Shown piece after piece: positions 7,534 to 15,368 of a stretch of 33,625 bases of DNA. The stretch is from JBDRGC01 sp043818215 (GTDB lineage Bacteria > Chloroflexota > Anaerolineae > Anaerolineales > UBA11858), in NCBI GenBank assembly GCA_043818215.1, contig JBDRGC010000010.1, positions 1 through 33,625 on the forward strand, given 5' to 3'. Positions within the stretch are counted from its first letter, which is position 1. Every line of letters begins with the position of its first letter. The translations under genes and the position numbers were made by a program. The notes below the pieces were generated by a model. It saw nothing but the letters and a program-made list of their open reading frames with translations, was not told the origin of the DNA and ran no database searches.

Positions 7534-9399
7534 ATGAAGAAACAACTAAGTTTATTGTTTGCCGTGTTCGTAATTGTATCTTTGCTACTGGGAGCCTGTA
7601 AACCTGCACCTGCGGCAACGCCGGCAGAGGTAGAAGCACCGGCAGAAGCCGAAGAAGCGCCAGAAGCAGAAAAGGTTGTTGAAGAAGAAAAAGGGTTGAT
7701 CATCGTTGGTTCCAAGGACTTCAGCGAGCAGTTCATCCTGGGTTATATCGCTGTACTGGCCTTGCAAGACGCCGGCTACGAGGTAGATGATCAGGTAGGT
7801 CTGGGCGGCACTGCTGTCAATCGCGAAGCATTGCTGGCTGGCGAGATCGATATGTACTGGGAGTACACCGGCACCGGCTGGATGGCCCACCTGGCGCATG
7901 AAGAGCCGATCACCGACCCCCAGGAGTGCTATGACGAAGTAAAGGCTGAAGACGCCGGTAATGGTCTGGCCTGGCTGGAAATGGCGCCCTTCAACAACAC
8001 CTACACCCTGATGATGCAGAAAGTGACCGGAGACGAGTTAGGCATTGCCTCCATCTCTGACTTGGCCGCGTACATCAACGGCGGCGGCGACGCCAGCCTG
8101 TGCATCAACCAGGAGTTCTACGCCCGGCCTGACGGCTTCAGGGGCGTGGAGGAATTGTACGGCTTCCAGTTCGATGAAGACCAGGTGATCATGATGGATT
8201 CTGGTCTGACCTACAAAGCGTTGCAGGACGGCGAATGCACCACAGCTATGGGCTTCGCTACCGACGGGCGTATTGCTGCCTTTGGCTTCTTCAACCTGGA
8301 AGACGATTTGCAGTACTTCCCTGTCTACAACCCGGCCCCAGTGATCCGCCAGGAAGTGCTTGACGCCAATCCTGGTGTCGCCGACGTACTGGCCTCCATC
8401 GCTCAGGCTTTGACGACTGATGTGATGATGGACATGAACAAGCGCGTCGACATCGACGAGGAAGATCCCATGGATGTAGCCCGTAGCTTCCTGGATACTT
8501 ATGTGACTGGCTATGAGCCTAGCGCTGTTGCCGAGCCTGCCCCTGCCGCAGAAGAAATGGCGACAGGTCTGGTAATCGTCGGTTCTAAGGACTTCAGCGA
8601 GCAGTTCATCCTGGGTTATATCGCTGTTATCGCACTAGAAAATGCTGGCTTCGAGGTAGACGATCAGGTAGGTCTGGGTGGCACCGCTGTCAATCGCGAA
8701 GCATTGCTGGCCGGTGAGATCGATATGTACTGGGAGTACACCGGCACCGGCTGGATGGCCCACCTGGGGCACGAAGAACCCATCACCGACCCTCAGGAAT
8801 GCTACAATGAGGTTAAGGCTGAAGACGCTGGTAATGGTCTGGCCTGGCTGGAAATGGCGCCCTTCAACAACACCTACACCCTGATGATGCAGCAGGCGAC
8901 CGGAGACGAGTTGGGCATTGCCTCCATCTCTGACCTGGCCGCGTACATCAACGGTGGCGGTGACGCCAGCTTGTGCATCAACCAGGAGTTCTACGCCCGG
9001 CCTGACGGCTTCAGGGGTGTGGAGGAATTGTACGGCTTCCAGTTCGATGAAGCCCAGGTGATCATGATGGATTCTGGTCTGACCTACAAGGCGCTGCAGG
9101 ACGGCGAATGCACCACAGCTATGGGCTTCGCCACCGACGGGCGTATTGCTGCCTTTGGCTTCTTCAACTTAGAAGACGATTTGCAGTACTTCCCTGTCTA
9201 CAACCCGGCTCCAGTGGTGCGCCAAGAGATCATGGACGCCTATCCCGGCATCGCCACTGTCCTGGGACCTGTCGCTCAGTCTCTGACGAATGAGAAGATG
9301 ATGGAATTGAACAAGCGCGTCGACATCGACGAGGAAGACCCCATTGATGTGGCCTGCGACTTCTTGATGACAGAGGGCCTTGTGGATAGCTGCCCTTAG
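7534..9399 (+). CDS. lipoprotein with two tandem OpuAC/OpuCC-type quaternary-amine-binding domains
   Basis: A 621-aa extracytoplasmic binding protein. A signal peptide ends in lipobox LLLGAC, so Cys is the lipidated anchor, followed by an Ala/Glu/Pro-rich linker. Two type-III osmoprotectant-binding domains follow: G54-~340 and G345-621. Each starts VGSKDFSEQFILGYIAV and has EIDMYWEYTGTGWMAHL, the Trp/Tyr-rich stretch expected to supply part of the aromatic cage for a quaternary ammonium. The two differ by few residues and the DNA is also nearly identical, offset exactly 873 nt (291 codons). A short Ala/Pro/Glu linker joins them. ATG 7534 has AGAGGAGA just upstream. It is the last importer gene and is followed by a terminator. 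Confidence 0.93.
   Translation: MKKQLSLLFAVFVIVSLLLGACKPAPAATPAEVEAPAEAEEAPEAEKVVEEEKGLIIVGSKDFSEQFILGYIAVLALQDAGYEVDDQVGLGGTAVNREALLAGEIDMYWEYTGTGWMAHLAHEEPITDPQECYDEVKAEDAGNGLAWLEMAPFNNTYTLMMQKVTGDELGIASISDLAAYINGGGDASLCINQEFYARPDGFRGVEELYGFQFDEDQVIMMDSGLTYKALQDGECTTAMGFATDGRIAAFGFFNLEDDLQYFPVYNPAPVIRQEVLDANPGVADVLASIAQALTTDVMMDMNKRVDIDEEDPMDVARSFLDTYVTGYEPSAVAEPAPAAEEMATGLVIVGSKDFSEQFILGYIAVIALENAGFEVDDQVGLGGTAVNREALLAGEIDMYWEYTGTGWMAHLGHEEPITDPQECYNEVKAEDAGNGLAWLEMAPFNNTYTLMMQQATGDELGIASISDLAAYINGGGDASLCINQEFYARPDGFRGVEELYGFQFDEAQVIMMDSGLTYKALQDGECTTAMGFATDGRIAAFGFFNLEDDLQYFPVYNPAPVVRQEIMDAYPGIATVLGPVAQSLTNEKMMELNKRVDIDEEDPIDVACDFLMTEGLVDSCP
7693..9392 (+). repeat. in-frame tandem gene-segment duplication (873-nt period)
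   Basis: The segment from 7693 aligns to the segment from 8566 with an 873-nt offset. Long blocks are identical (for example ttcatcctgggttatatcgc in both), and by eye well over 90% of bases match over ~800 nt. Differences are mostly synonymous. Confidence 0.9.
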
Positions 9400-9445
9400 T
9401 CGTAAATGCTGGTACGCAGCATATCATCTAAGCAAAGTTCGAAAT

Positions 9446-9476
9446 AAGGGCCGACCACCCGGTCGGCCCTTTAATT
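9446..9476 (+). terminator. intrinsic terminator closing the importer operon
   Basis: An 11-bp GC-rich stem (9446-9456 with 9461-9471), 4-nt loop, then ttaatt. The T-run is short. It separates the importer from the methyltransferase genes, which may therefore need their own promoter or readthrough. Confidence 0.82.
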
Positions 9477-9515
9477 CAAGAGAGTAAGGCACGATGGCAA
9501 AGTTAAGGAAACTAT

Positions 9516-10994
9516 ATGACCAAGAAAATAACCGCACCAAGCAAAGGCTTAATCGGTGGTCAATATAAGCCGCTCACCGACAAGCAGGTAAAGCAAATCC
9601 ACGCGGCATCGCTGGCAATCCTGGCGCGTACCGGCGTACAGGTGGAAGAACCGGATGCGCTGCGGCTGTTCAGGGAGGCTGGCGCAGATGTGGATGGCAA
9701 CCGGGTGCGGCTCTCTCAGCCTCTCGTCGAGGATGCCCTGGACAAGGCGCCCTCGCGGATCGTGCTGGCTGGCCGCGACCCGAAGGATGATCTAATCCTC
9801 GAGGGAGCACGCGTCCATATTGGCACCGGCGGCGCGGCCTTGCAAGTGCTTGATCTGGAGACAGGCAAAATCCGCGCGGCGGTGCTCGAAGATGTGGCCG
9901 ACATGGCCCGCATCGTGGACGCGTTAGATAATATCCACTTCTACCTTATCCCCATCTATCCCGCCAACATATCGAAAGAGAACGTGGAAGTCAGCAAATA
10001 TTACGCTTCGCTGGCGAACACCACCAAGCACGTCCAGGCTGGCGCCTACACTTTGCAGGGTATCCGCGATGTGGTGGAGATGTGTGAAAAGATCATGGGA
10101 GGCGCCGAACAGTTGCGCGAACGTCCCATCGTTTCCTTCATCACCAGTTGGATGGTCAGCCCGCTCAAGTTCGACTCCGGTGTGACGACTCTGTTGCTGG
10201 AAGTTTGCCGGCAGCTTATGCCAGTTGTCCTTTCGGCTGCACCAATGGCTGGATCGACGGCCCCGGTCACGTTGGCTGGAATGTTGGCCCAGTTGAACGC
10301 AGAACAGCTTGCCGGGCTGGCACTGACCCAATTGGCGCAACCAGGCTGCCCCGTCCTCATCGGCCCCATACCCGCGACGGCCAACCTGCGCAGCGGCAGA
10401 TATTTGGGCGGCTCAATTGAACTCGGGCTGTGCAATGCTGCCATCACCCAAATGGCTCATTTTTACCAGGTGCCTATTTACAACAGCGCCGGTATGACTG
10501 AATCCAAACTGCCGGATATCCAGGCTGGCATCGAGAAAACCCAATCAGTTATTCAAGTTGCATTGGCCGGATCGAATTTCATCCATCACGCTGCCGGAAT
10601 GCTGGAGGATATGTCCACGATTGCCTACGAGCAATTCGTGATTGACAACGAAGTGTTGGGGATGGCGATGCGGGCCGTGCGCGGCATTGAAGTCAACGCC
10701 GAAACGCTGGCCCTCGACGCCATTGACCGGGTTGGGCCTGGAAACCATTACTTGATGGACGAACACACATTGCGCTATATGCGCACCGAGCATTACTTCC
10801 CATCGGAGGTTATCAACAGGCAAGGCCGCTATGATTGGGAGGCAGACGGAGCAACAGATGCCCGATTCCGTGCGCAGGAAATCGCGCGCCGTATTCTGGC
10901 AGAACACAAACCAACTCCCATTGACCCGGATGTGGTTGCCTGGATAAAAGAACGTTTTGCGTCATCGTTGGTACTGGGAAATTCTGAGAAGTAA
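9516..10994 (+). CDS. MttB-family (non-pyrrolysine) quaternary-amine:corrinoid methyltransferase, paralogue 1
   Basis: A 492-aa cytoplasmic enzyme of the trimethylamine methyltransferase family (Pfam MTTB). It is expected to transfer a methyl group from a quaternary amine to a Co(I) corrinoid protein. Family marks: LTDKQVKQIHAASLAILARTGV at the N-terminus, HIGTGGAALQVLD, SAAPMAGSTAPVTLAGMLAQ, and YNSAGMTESKLPDIQAGIEK in the C-terminal half of the TIM barrel. There is no in-frame TAG, so it lacks the pyrrolysine of true MttB and belongs with MtgB, MtpB and MtcB-like enzymes, whose known substrates are glycine betaine, proline betaine and carnitine. ATG 9516 is preceded by AAGGAA. The next paralogue starts 17 nt after its stop. 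Substrate cannot be read from sequence alone. Confidence 0.9.
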   Translation: MTKKITAPSKGLIGGQYKPLTDKQVKQIHAASLAILARTGVQVEEPDALRLFREAGADVDGNRVRLSQPLVEDALDKAPSRIVLAGRDPKDDLILEGARVHIGTGGAALQVLDLETGKIRAAVLEDVADMARIVDALDNIHFYLIPIYPANISKENVEVSKYYASLANTTKHVQAGAYTLQGIRDVVEMCEKIMGGAEQLRERPIVSFITSWMVSPLKFDSGVTTLLLEVCRQLMPVVLSAAPMAGSTAPVTLAGMLAQLNAEQLAGLALTQLAQPGCPVLIGPIPATANLRSGRYLGGSIELGLCNAAITQMAHFYQVPIYNSAGMTESKLPDIQAGIEKTQSVIQVALAGSNFIHHAAGMLEDMSTIAYEQFVIDNEVLGMAMRAVRGIEVNAETLALDAIDRVGPGNHYLMDEHTLRYMRTEHYFPSEVINRQGRYDWEADGATDARFRAQEIARRILAEHKPTPIDPDVVAWIKERFASSLVLGNSEK

Positions 10995-11011
10995 ATTGGA
11001 GATAATACTCT

Positions 11012-12454
11012 ATGCCTAAACAATTACCTGTTTCAACCCTGCAACCTATGGTCAAAATGCTTTCAGATGAACAGGTGCGGGCGATCCATTACGCCACGCT
11101 GGAGATCTTGAGCCAGACCGGAGTGGAGATGCAAGACCCCCAGGGGCGCGAGCTTTTGCTCGAGGCTGGCGCCTGGGAATCTAATGCCCGCATCAAAATA
11201 CCGGAGAATATGGTCACCGACGCCATCGCCAACGCCCCCTCGCGCATTCCAATGCACGACAGGTTAGGCAACTTGACCATGCCACTAGAACTGGGCAAGG
11301 TGTTCTTTGGTTCCGGTTCCGATACGACTTTTACGCTGGATGTGGAGACTGGCGAACGTCGCCGCACAATTGCTCAAGATGTCGAGAACATAGCCCGCCT
11401 ATGTGACGCGTTGTATAATATAGACTTCGTCATGTCGATGGGCAATCCCTCCGACGTGCCGCCTGACGATCTCTACATTCACGAGTTCATCAGCATGATT
11501 CGCGGCTCGGTCAAGCCCAACGTCTACACCGCCAAGAACCGCGCCGATATGGAGGACATCTACCGTATCGCCGCGGCTGTGGCTGGCGGTGAGCAAGCAT
11601 TGCGTGAGAAGCCGTTCTTCTTGCTCTATGCCGAACCTATTTCACCACTGCTCTTCCCCGAAGAGTCGCTCCAAAAGCTGATCTTCTGCGCTGAAAAGGG
11701 CATCCCTGCCGCCTACCCCCCCTCGACTAACACCGGCGGCGGCGGGCCGATAACGTTGGTGGGGGCACTGGCATTGGGCAATGCCGAGTGCCTGGTTGGG
11801 TTGATCGTCTCCCAACTGATCCGCCCCGGTACGCCGTTCCTCTACGGGATGAACACAGCAGCGTTGGATATGAAGAGCGCCATCGTCAGTTATGGAAGCC
11901 CGGAATGGCCGCTGGGGATGATGGCACAAATGGACCTGGCTCGTTACTACAATCTCCCCGCCTGGTCGGCTGGCGGTGCCAGTGACAGCAAAGTAGTGGA
12001 CGCGCAGGCCGGCATCGAGATGACCTTTTCTATCTTGACCAACTTCCTGGCGCGTGCCACCCTGGTTCACGATGTGGGTTATATCGAGTACGGTTCCACT
12101 TCCTCGATGGAGGCATTGGTGATCGCCGACGAGATCATCCGCGAGGCCCGTTATTTGACCGGCGGCCTGGATATCAACCCGACTACCCTGGCCCTCGATG
12201 CCATCGCCCGCGTCAGGCCGGGTGGGGGCTTCCTGGCCGACGATCACACGCTGGATAATTTCCGCACGAGCCAGTGGATTCCGCGGATGATCGATCGAAG
12301 CCGTTACGACAGTTGGAAAGCCGCCGGATCCAAAGACATGTACATGCGTGCCAACGAACGCGCCCGAGAAATACTGGCTGAACATAAGGTACCGCCATTG
12401 TCAGCAGATGCCGAGGCTGTAATTACAGAGATATTGGCGGAGCGAGCAGATTGA
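11012..12454 (+). CDS. MttB-family (non-pyrrolysine) methyltransferase, paralogue 2
   Basis: A 480-aa second member of the same family: LSDEQVRAIHYATLEILSQ, FGSGSDTTFTLDVETGE, NTGGGGPITLVGALALGNAE, WSAGGASDSKVVDAQAGIE, and a tail of family type ending EILAERAD. By eye only about a third of residues match paralogue 1, so this is an old divergence. The two probably handle different substrates or successive demethylation steps, or form a mixed complex. No in-frame TAG is present. GGAG about 10 nt upstream supports ATG 11012. It is co-oriented with the corrinoid protein gene 136 nt downstream. Confidence 0.9.
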   Translation: MPKQLPVSTLQPMVKMLSDEQVRAIHYATLEILSQTGVEMQDPQGRELLLEAGAWESNARIKIPENMVTDAIANAPSRIPMHDRLGNLTMPLELGKVFFGSGSDTTFTLDVETGERRRTIAQDVENIARLCDALYNIDFVMSMGNPSDVPPDDLYIHEFISMIRGSVKPNVYTAKNRADMEDIYRIAAAVAGGEQALREKPFFLLYAEPISPLLFPEESLQKLIFCAEKGIPAAYPPSTNTGGGGPITLVGALALGNAECLVGLIVSQLIRPGTPFLYGMNTAALDMKSAIVSYGSPEWPLGMMAQMDLARYYNLPAWSAGGASDSKVVDAQAGIEMTFSILTNFLARATLVHDVGYIEYGSTSSMEALVIADEIIREARYLTGGLDINPTTLALDAIARVRPGGGFLADDHTLDNFRTSQWIPRMIDRSRYDSWKAAGSKDMYMRANERAREILAEHKVPPLSADAEAVITEILAERAD

Positions 12455-12464
12455 CCATACCCAA

Positions 12465-12562
12465 AGACCCTAAGGGTTTCTGAAAGCTGCCGTGAAAATA
12501 AGGCGTTCTGGGTGGCTTGAGACCCATTTTAGTGATGATTGCGGTGGAAACCCTTAGGGTCT
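12465..12562. repeat. 98-bp element with perfect 16-bp inverted ends
   Basis: The 16-mer agaccctaagggtttc at 12465-12480 is repeated exactly in reverse complement at 12547-12562, with a 66-nt interior. Each arm also holds an odd-centred palindrome (accct-a-agggt). In RNA this gives a long hairpin between the second methyltransferase and the corrinoid gene. It may be a tiny MITE or an mRNA stability/processing signal. I see no target duplication. A ribosome site (gaggag, just before 12591) follows it. Confidence 0.85.
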
Positions 12563-12590
12563 CTGGATTTATCGAAGAGGAGTAAAGATT

Positions 12591-13226
12591 ATGCCGAACA
12601 TACTAGAACAAATGCAAACGGATCTCTACGATGGTGATAAGAGCGCGGTGGCAGCGGCTACTCGCAAAGCCATCGACGCGGGAATATCACCGAAGGAAAT
12701 TCTAGATAATGGTTTGATTGCGGGTATGGATGCAGTGGGCCGCGATTTCAAAGCCGGTGACTTGTTCATCCCTGAAGTGTTGCTGTGCGCCAGGGCAATG
12801 CACGCCGGTATGGATGTTCTGCGACCATTGTTAGTCGAGTCGGGGGTACCAGCACAAGGCAAGTTGGTGATTGGCACTGTAGCTGGTGATCTGCACGATA
12901 TTGGCAAAAATTTGGTGAGTATGATGTTCCAGGGTGCGGGCTTCGAAGTCATCGACCTGGGCACCAACGTACCGCCGGAGAAGTTTGTCGAGACCGTGCG
13001 CATCGAAAATGCAGACCTGGTGGGCATGTCGGCGCTGTTGACCACCACAATGCCGGCTATGAAAGCCACCATCGAGGCATTGATCCAGGCGGGGTTGCGC
13101 GACAAAGTGAAAGTGCTTATTGGCGGCGCTCCCGTGACCGCAAAATATGCCCAGGATATTGGCGCAGATAGCTTTGCTCCCGATGCTGGCGCGGCCATTG
13201 ATGCCGCCCGCGATCTTCTTGCATAG
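12591..13226 (+). CDS. corrinoid (methyl-carrying) protein, MtbC/MttC-like
   Basis: A 211-aa cobamide-binding protein, the methyl carrier between MttB-type and pterin-binding methyltransferases. Residues 1-~88 are the four-helix cap (KEILDNGLIAGMDAVGRDF, IPEVLLCARAM). Residues ~90-211 are the Rossmann-like B12-binding domain with D100-L-H102-D-I-G105, where His102 is the lower cobalt ligand, then VGMSALLTTTM and IGGAPVT. Length and layout are those of MttC/MtbC/MtgC. GAGGAG precedes ATG 12591. The GS-like gene starts 11 nt downstream. There is one corrinoid gene for two MttB paralogues, so it probably serves both. Confidence 0.94.
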   Translation: MPNILEQMQTDLYDGDKSAVAAATRKAIDAGISPKEILDNGLIAGMDAVGRDFKAGDLFIPEVLLCARAMHAGMDVLRPLLVESGVPAQGKLVIGTVAGDLHDIGKNLVSMMFQGAGFEVIDLGTNVPPEKFVETVRIENADLVGMSALLTTTMPAMKATIEALIQAGLRDKVKVLIGGAPVTAKYAQDIGADSFAPDAGAAIDAARDLLA

Positions 13227-13237
13227 GAGAATCAGGT

Positions 13238-14659
13238 ATGTTTCAAGATTTCGAACAAGTCCGTCAATTTGTCGATGAACACGGTATTCGAGCAGTTGAC
13301 TTGAAGTATTGCGATCTGTGGGGACGCTGGCATCACCTGACAATCCCAACAAGTCAATTCGTGCCTGATATGATGGTGCGCGGCATTGGATTCGACGGCT
13401 CATCTGTTGGACTTAAAAGTATCAAATCCGGGGATATGGTGATGGTGCCAGATCTCACCACCGGGTTTCAAGATCCTTTTTGGGATGTGCCTACGCTTAG
13501 TTTTATCTGCACCACCCTGAATGCTGACACCCACGAAATATTCGCCAACGATCCCCGCAACCTGGCCCAGCAGGCAGAGTCGTACTTGCAAAGCACCGGA
13601 ATCGCAACCCAAAGCCGCTGGGGACCAGAATTCGAATTCTACGTTTTCGACAGCGTATCCTACGAAAACGAGATGCATCGAGCCGGGTACTGCTTCAATT
13701 CCAAGTCAGCCGAGTGGAGCAGCGCGGCAGGCACCAGCGGGTCGTATATTCCCGTGCATGGTGGTTATCATGCCGCCCCGCCGAAAGACCGTTTCTATAA
13801 TCTGCGCAACGAGATCACCTTTCATCTGGAGGCAATGGGCGTCCCGGTCAAATATCACCACCACGAGGTGGGCAGCCCAGGCCAACTGGAGATCGAAATC
13901 CCAATGATGGGATTGATTCCCACCGGGGATGCGATCATGCTGGTCAAATACACCACCAAAATGGTCGCTGCACAGCACGAAAAAGCTGTCACGTTTATGC
14001 CCAAGCCAATCTATGGCGAGGCGGGAAATGGGATGCACTTCCACCAGCATATCTTCGATCAGGATAAAAATCTTTTCTACGATGCAGATGGGTACGGTCA
14101 TCTCAGCCAGACAGCGCGCTATTACATTGGCGGGTTGTTGCACCACGGTGCGGCAGTCCTGGCCTTGACCAACCCCAGCACGAATTCCTACCGGCGATTG
14201 GTGCCTGGCTACGAAGCGCCGGTGAACGCTTTCTACTCACTGGGAAACCGCAGTGCGGCCATTCGCATTCCTAAATATGCGAGCCAGCCAGAGACAGCTC
14301 GCTTCGAGTTCCGTACGCCCGACGCCACCAGCAATCCCTACTTGGCGCTGGCGGCTCAATTGATGGCCGGTATAGATGGCATTCAACGAAAGATGGATCC
14401 CACCGAGTTAGGATTCGGCCCAATTGACGCGGATGTCTTCTCGTGGACGGACGAGCAGCGCGCCGCCATCAAGCCTTTGCCAACTTCACTGGATGTCGCT
14501 TTGCAAGCCTTGATAGAAGACCACGAGTTTTTGCTGGCTGGCGATGTGTTTAGCGAGGAACTTATCGAAAATTGGATCGAACACAAGCGGGAAGTGGAGT
14601 ATTACCCGGTGCGCAACCGCCCGCATCCCTATGAGATGAGCCTCTACTTTGATGTCTAG
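13238..14659 (+). CDS. glutamine synthetase family enzyme (GSI-like, no adenylylation site)
   Basis: A 473-aa enzyme with the complete GSI core: FDGSSVGLKSIKSGDMVMVPD (partner-subunit loop), GPEFEFYVFD and GQLEIEIP (metal ligands), HHEVG, GNGMHFHQH, NSYRRLVPGYEAPV, RSAAIRIP, ARFEFRTPD, and C-terminal RPHPYEMSLYFDV. The NLYDLP-type Tyr adenylylation segment is replaced by ADVFSWTDEQ, so it is not expected to be adenylylated. GAGAATC lies ahead of ATG 13238, 11 nt after the corrinoid gene, so it is in the same operon. It may make glutamine from released ammonium, or glutamylate methylamine or another amine as gamma-glutamylmethylamide synthetase does; motifs alone do not separate these. Confidence 0.88.
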   Translation: MFQDFEQVRQFVDEHGIRAVDLKYCDLWGRWHHLTIPTSQFVPDMMVRGIGFDGSSVGLKSIKSGDMVMVPDLTTGFQDPFWDVPTLSFICTTLNADTHEIFANDPRNLAQQAESYLQSTGIATQSRWGPEFEFYVFDSVSYENEMHRAGYCFNSKSAEWSSAAGTSGSYIPVHGGYHAAPPKDRFYNLRNEITFHLEAMGVPVKYHHHEVGSPGQLEIEIPMMGLIPTGDAIMLVKYTTKMVAAQHEKAVTFMPKPIYGEAGNGMHFHQHIFDQDKNLFYDADGYGHLSQTARYYIGGLLHHGAAVLALTNPSTNSYRRLVPGYEAPVNAFYSLGNRSAAIRIPKYASQPETARFEFRTPDATSNPYLALAAQLMAGIDGIQRKMDPTELGFGPIDADVFSWTDEQRAAIKPLPTSLDVALQALIEDHEFLLAGDVFSEELIENWIEHKREVEYYPVRNRPHPYEMSLYFDV

Positions 14660-15036
14660 CTGACAGCAGACGGCTGACGGCTGACAGCTTTCATTAACCC
14701 TCAGGAGTTGAAAACCAAACTTGACGATCAGCTCACTTTTTAGGGCGGCGGGGTTGTGGTCAGCCCCATCCACAGTAATCAGGCATTAGTGCCAATCGAA
14801 AATTTATTGGCAATGTACGAAACAGTGCAAGCATTTGGTAGATACCTGCGATAAAGTAACTACTCAGGCAGCCCCCCTGCCCCCGCAACCCTTCGGCGTC
14901 GCTCAGGACAGGCTCTGGGGGGAACCCCCTACTCAGCCCAATTTTGGAGAGAACCAGTGTTGCTCCCCCCAGGATTGGGGGGCAGGGGGGGCGCTTCTGG
15001 TGTTGTTTAGCCAGATTCGTCGTCTGTCTGAGTAGT
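14660..15036. other. non-coding spacer with G/C-tract repeats
   Basis: No gene supported. 14662-14690 has short tandem ctgacagc/ctgacggc units. 14871-14990 carries the second G/C-tract repeat block (gcccccctgcccccgcaacc ... ccccccaggattggggggcagggggggc), which can fold on itself and resembles the blocks at 7389-7455 and 16240-16350. The spacer and the MITE after it split the corrinoid cluster into two halves. Confidence 0.6.
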
Positions 15037-15231
15037 TTGACAATGTCACATTAATGTCACTGCGAGCGGAGTTTACGGAGCGTGGCAGTCTCCTTCATGC
15101 CAAGGATGAGATTGCTCACCTGCACTGCACCAAACGCAGTGCGGTGCAAGTGTCAGCGGTAAAGCTGCTTCGCAATACCAACGGGTATACCCTTGCGGTA
15201 TGACATCGAATTTAGAATGTGACATTGTCAA
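15037..15231. mobile_element. 195-bp MITE with 16-bp TIRs and 6-bp target duplication
   Basis: ttgacaatgtcacatt at 15037-15052 is matched exactly in reverse complement at 15216-15231. The six bases agtagt flank both ends (15031-15036 and 15232-15237), a clean target-site duplication. There is no coding capacity inside. The interior holds a REP-like phrase (tcactgcgagcggag ... gtggcagtctcc) of a type common in Chloroflexota-like genomes (recollection, not searched). The right end is 10 nt before the ribosome site of the 37-aa ORF, so the insertion may supply or disturb its promoter. Confidence 0.88.
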
Positions 15232-15254
15232 AGTAGTTCCTAAAGGAAGAGCTA

Positions 15255-15368
15255 ATGAAAACTGAAATCCAAGCAATTTATGAAAGTATTCTTGAAGCCG
15301 ATGGTTACTCGCTGGATGTGGGCCTGGCGCCAACGTTGGCGAAATCACTGGTAGAGGAAGAGCAATGA
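15255..15368 (+). CDS. 37-aa small protein translationally coupled to the methyl-THF methyltransferase
   Basis: ATG 15255 is preceded by AAAGGAAGA (ideal spacing). The ORF is 37 codons (begins MKTEIQAIYESILEADGYSL, ends SLVEEEQ) and its stop overlaps the next start as ATGA at 15365-15368, the hallmark of translational coupling. The peptide is acidic, probably helical, with no Cys, membrane segment or signal. I do not recognise a family. It may be a small partner of the methyltransferase or corrinoid protein, the remains of a longer N-terminal domain, or a leader that only couples translation. Confidence 0.72.
   Translation: MKTEIQAIYESILEADGYSLDVGLAPTLAKSLVEEEQ

Noticed and set aside
11642..12385. 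247-codon minus-strand ORF
   Set aside because: Antisense shadow of the second MttB-family gene.
9516..12454. Pyrrolysine-containing MttB
   Set aside because: Both genes read through without any in-frame TAG, so they are the non-pyrrolysine type.
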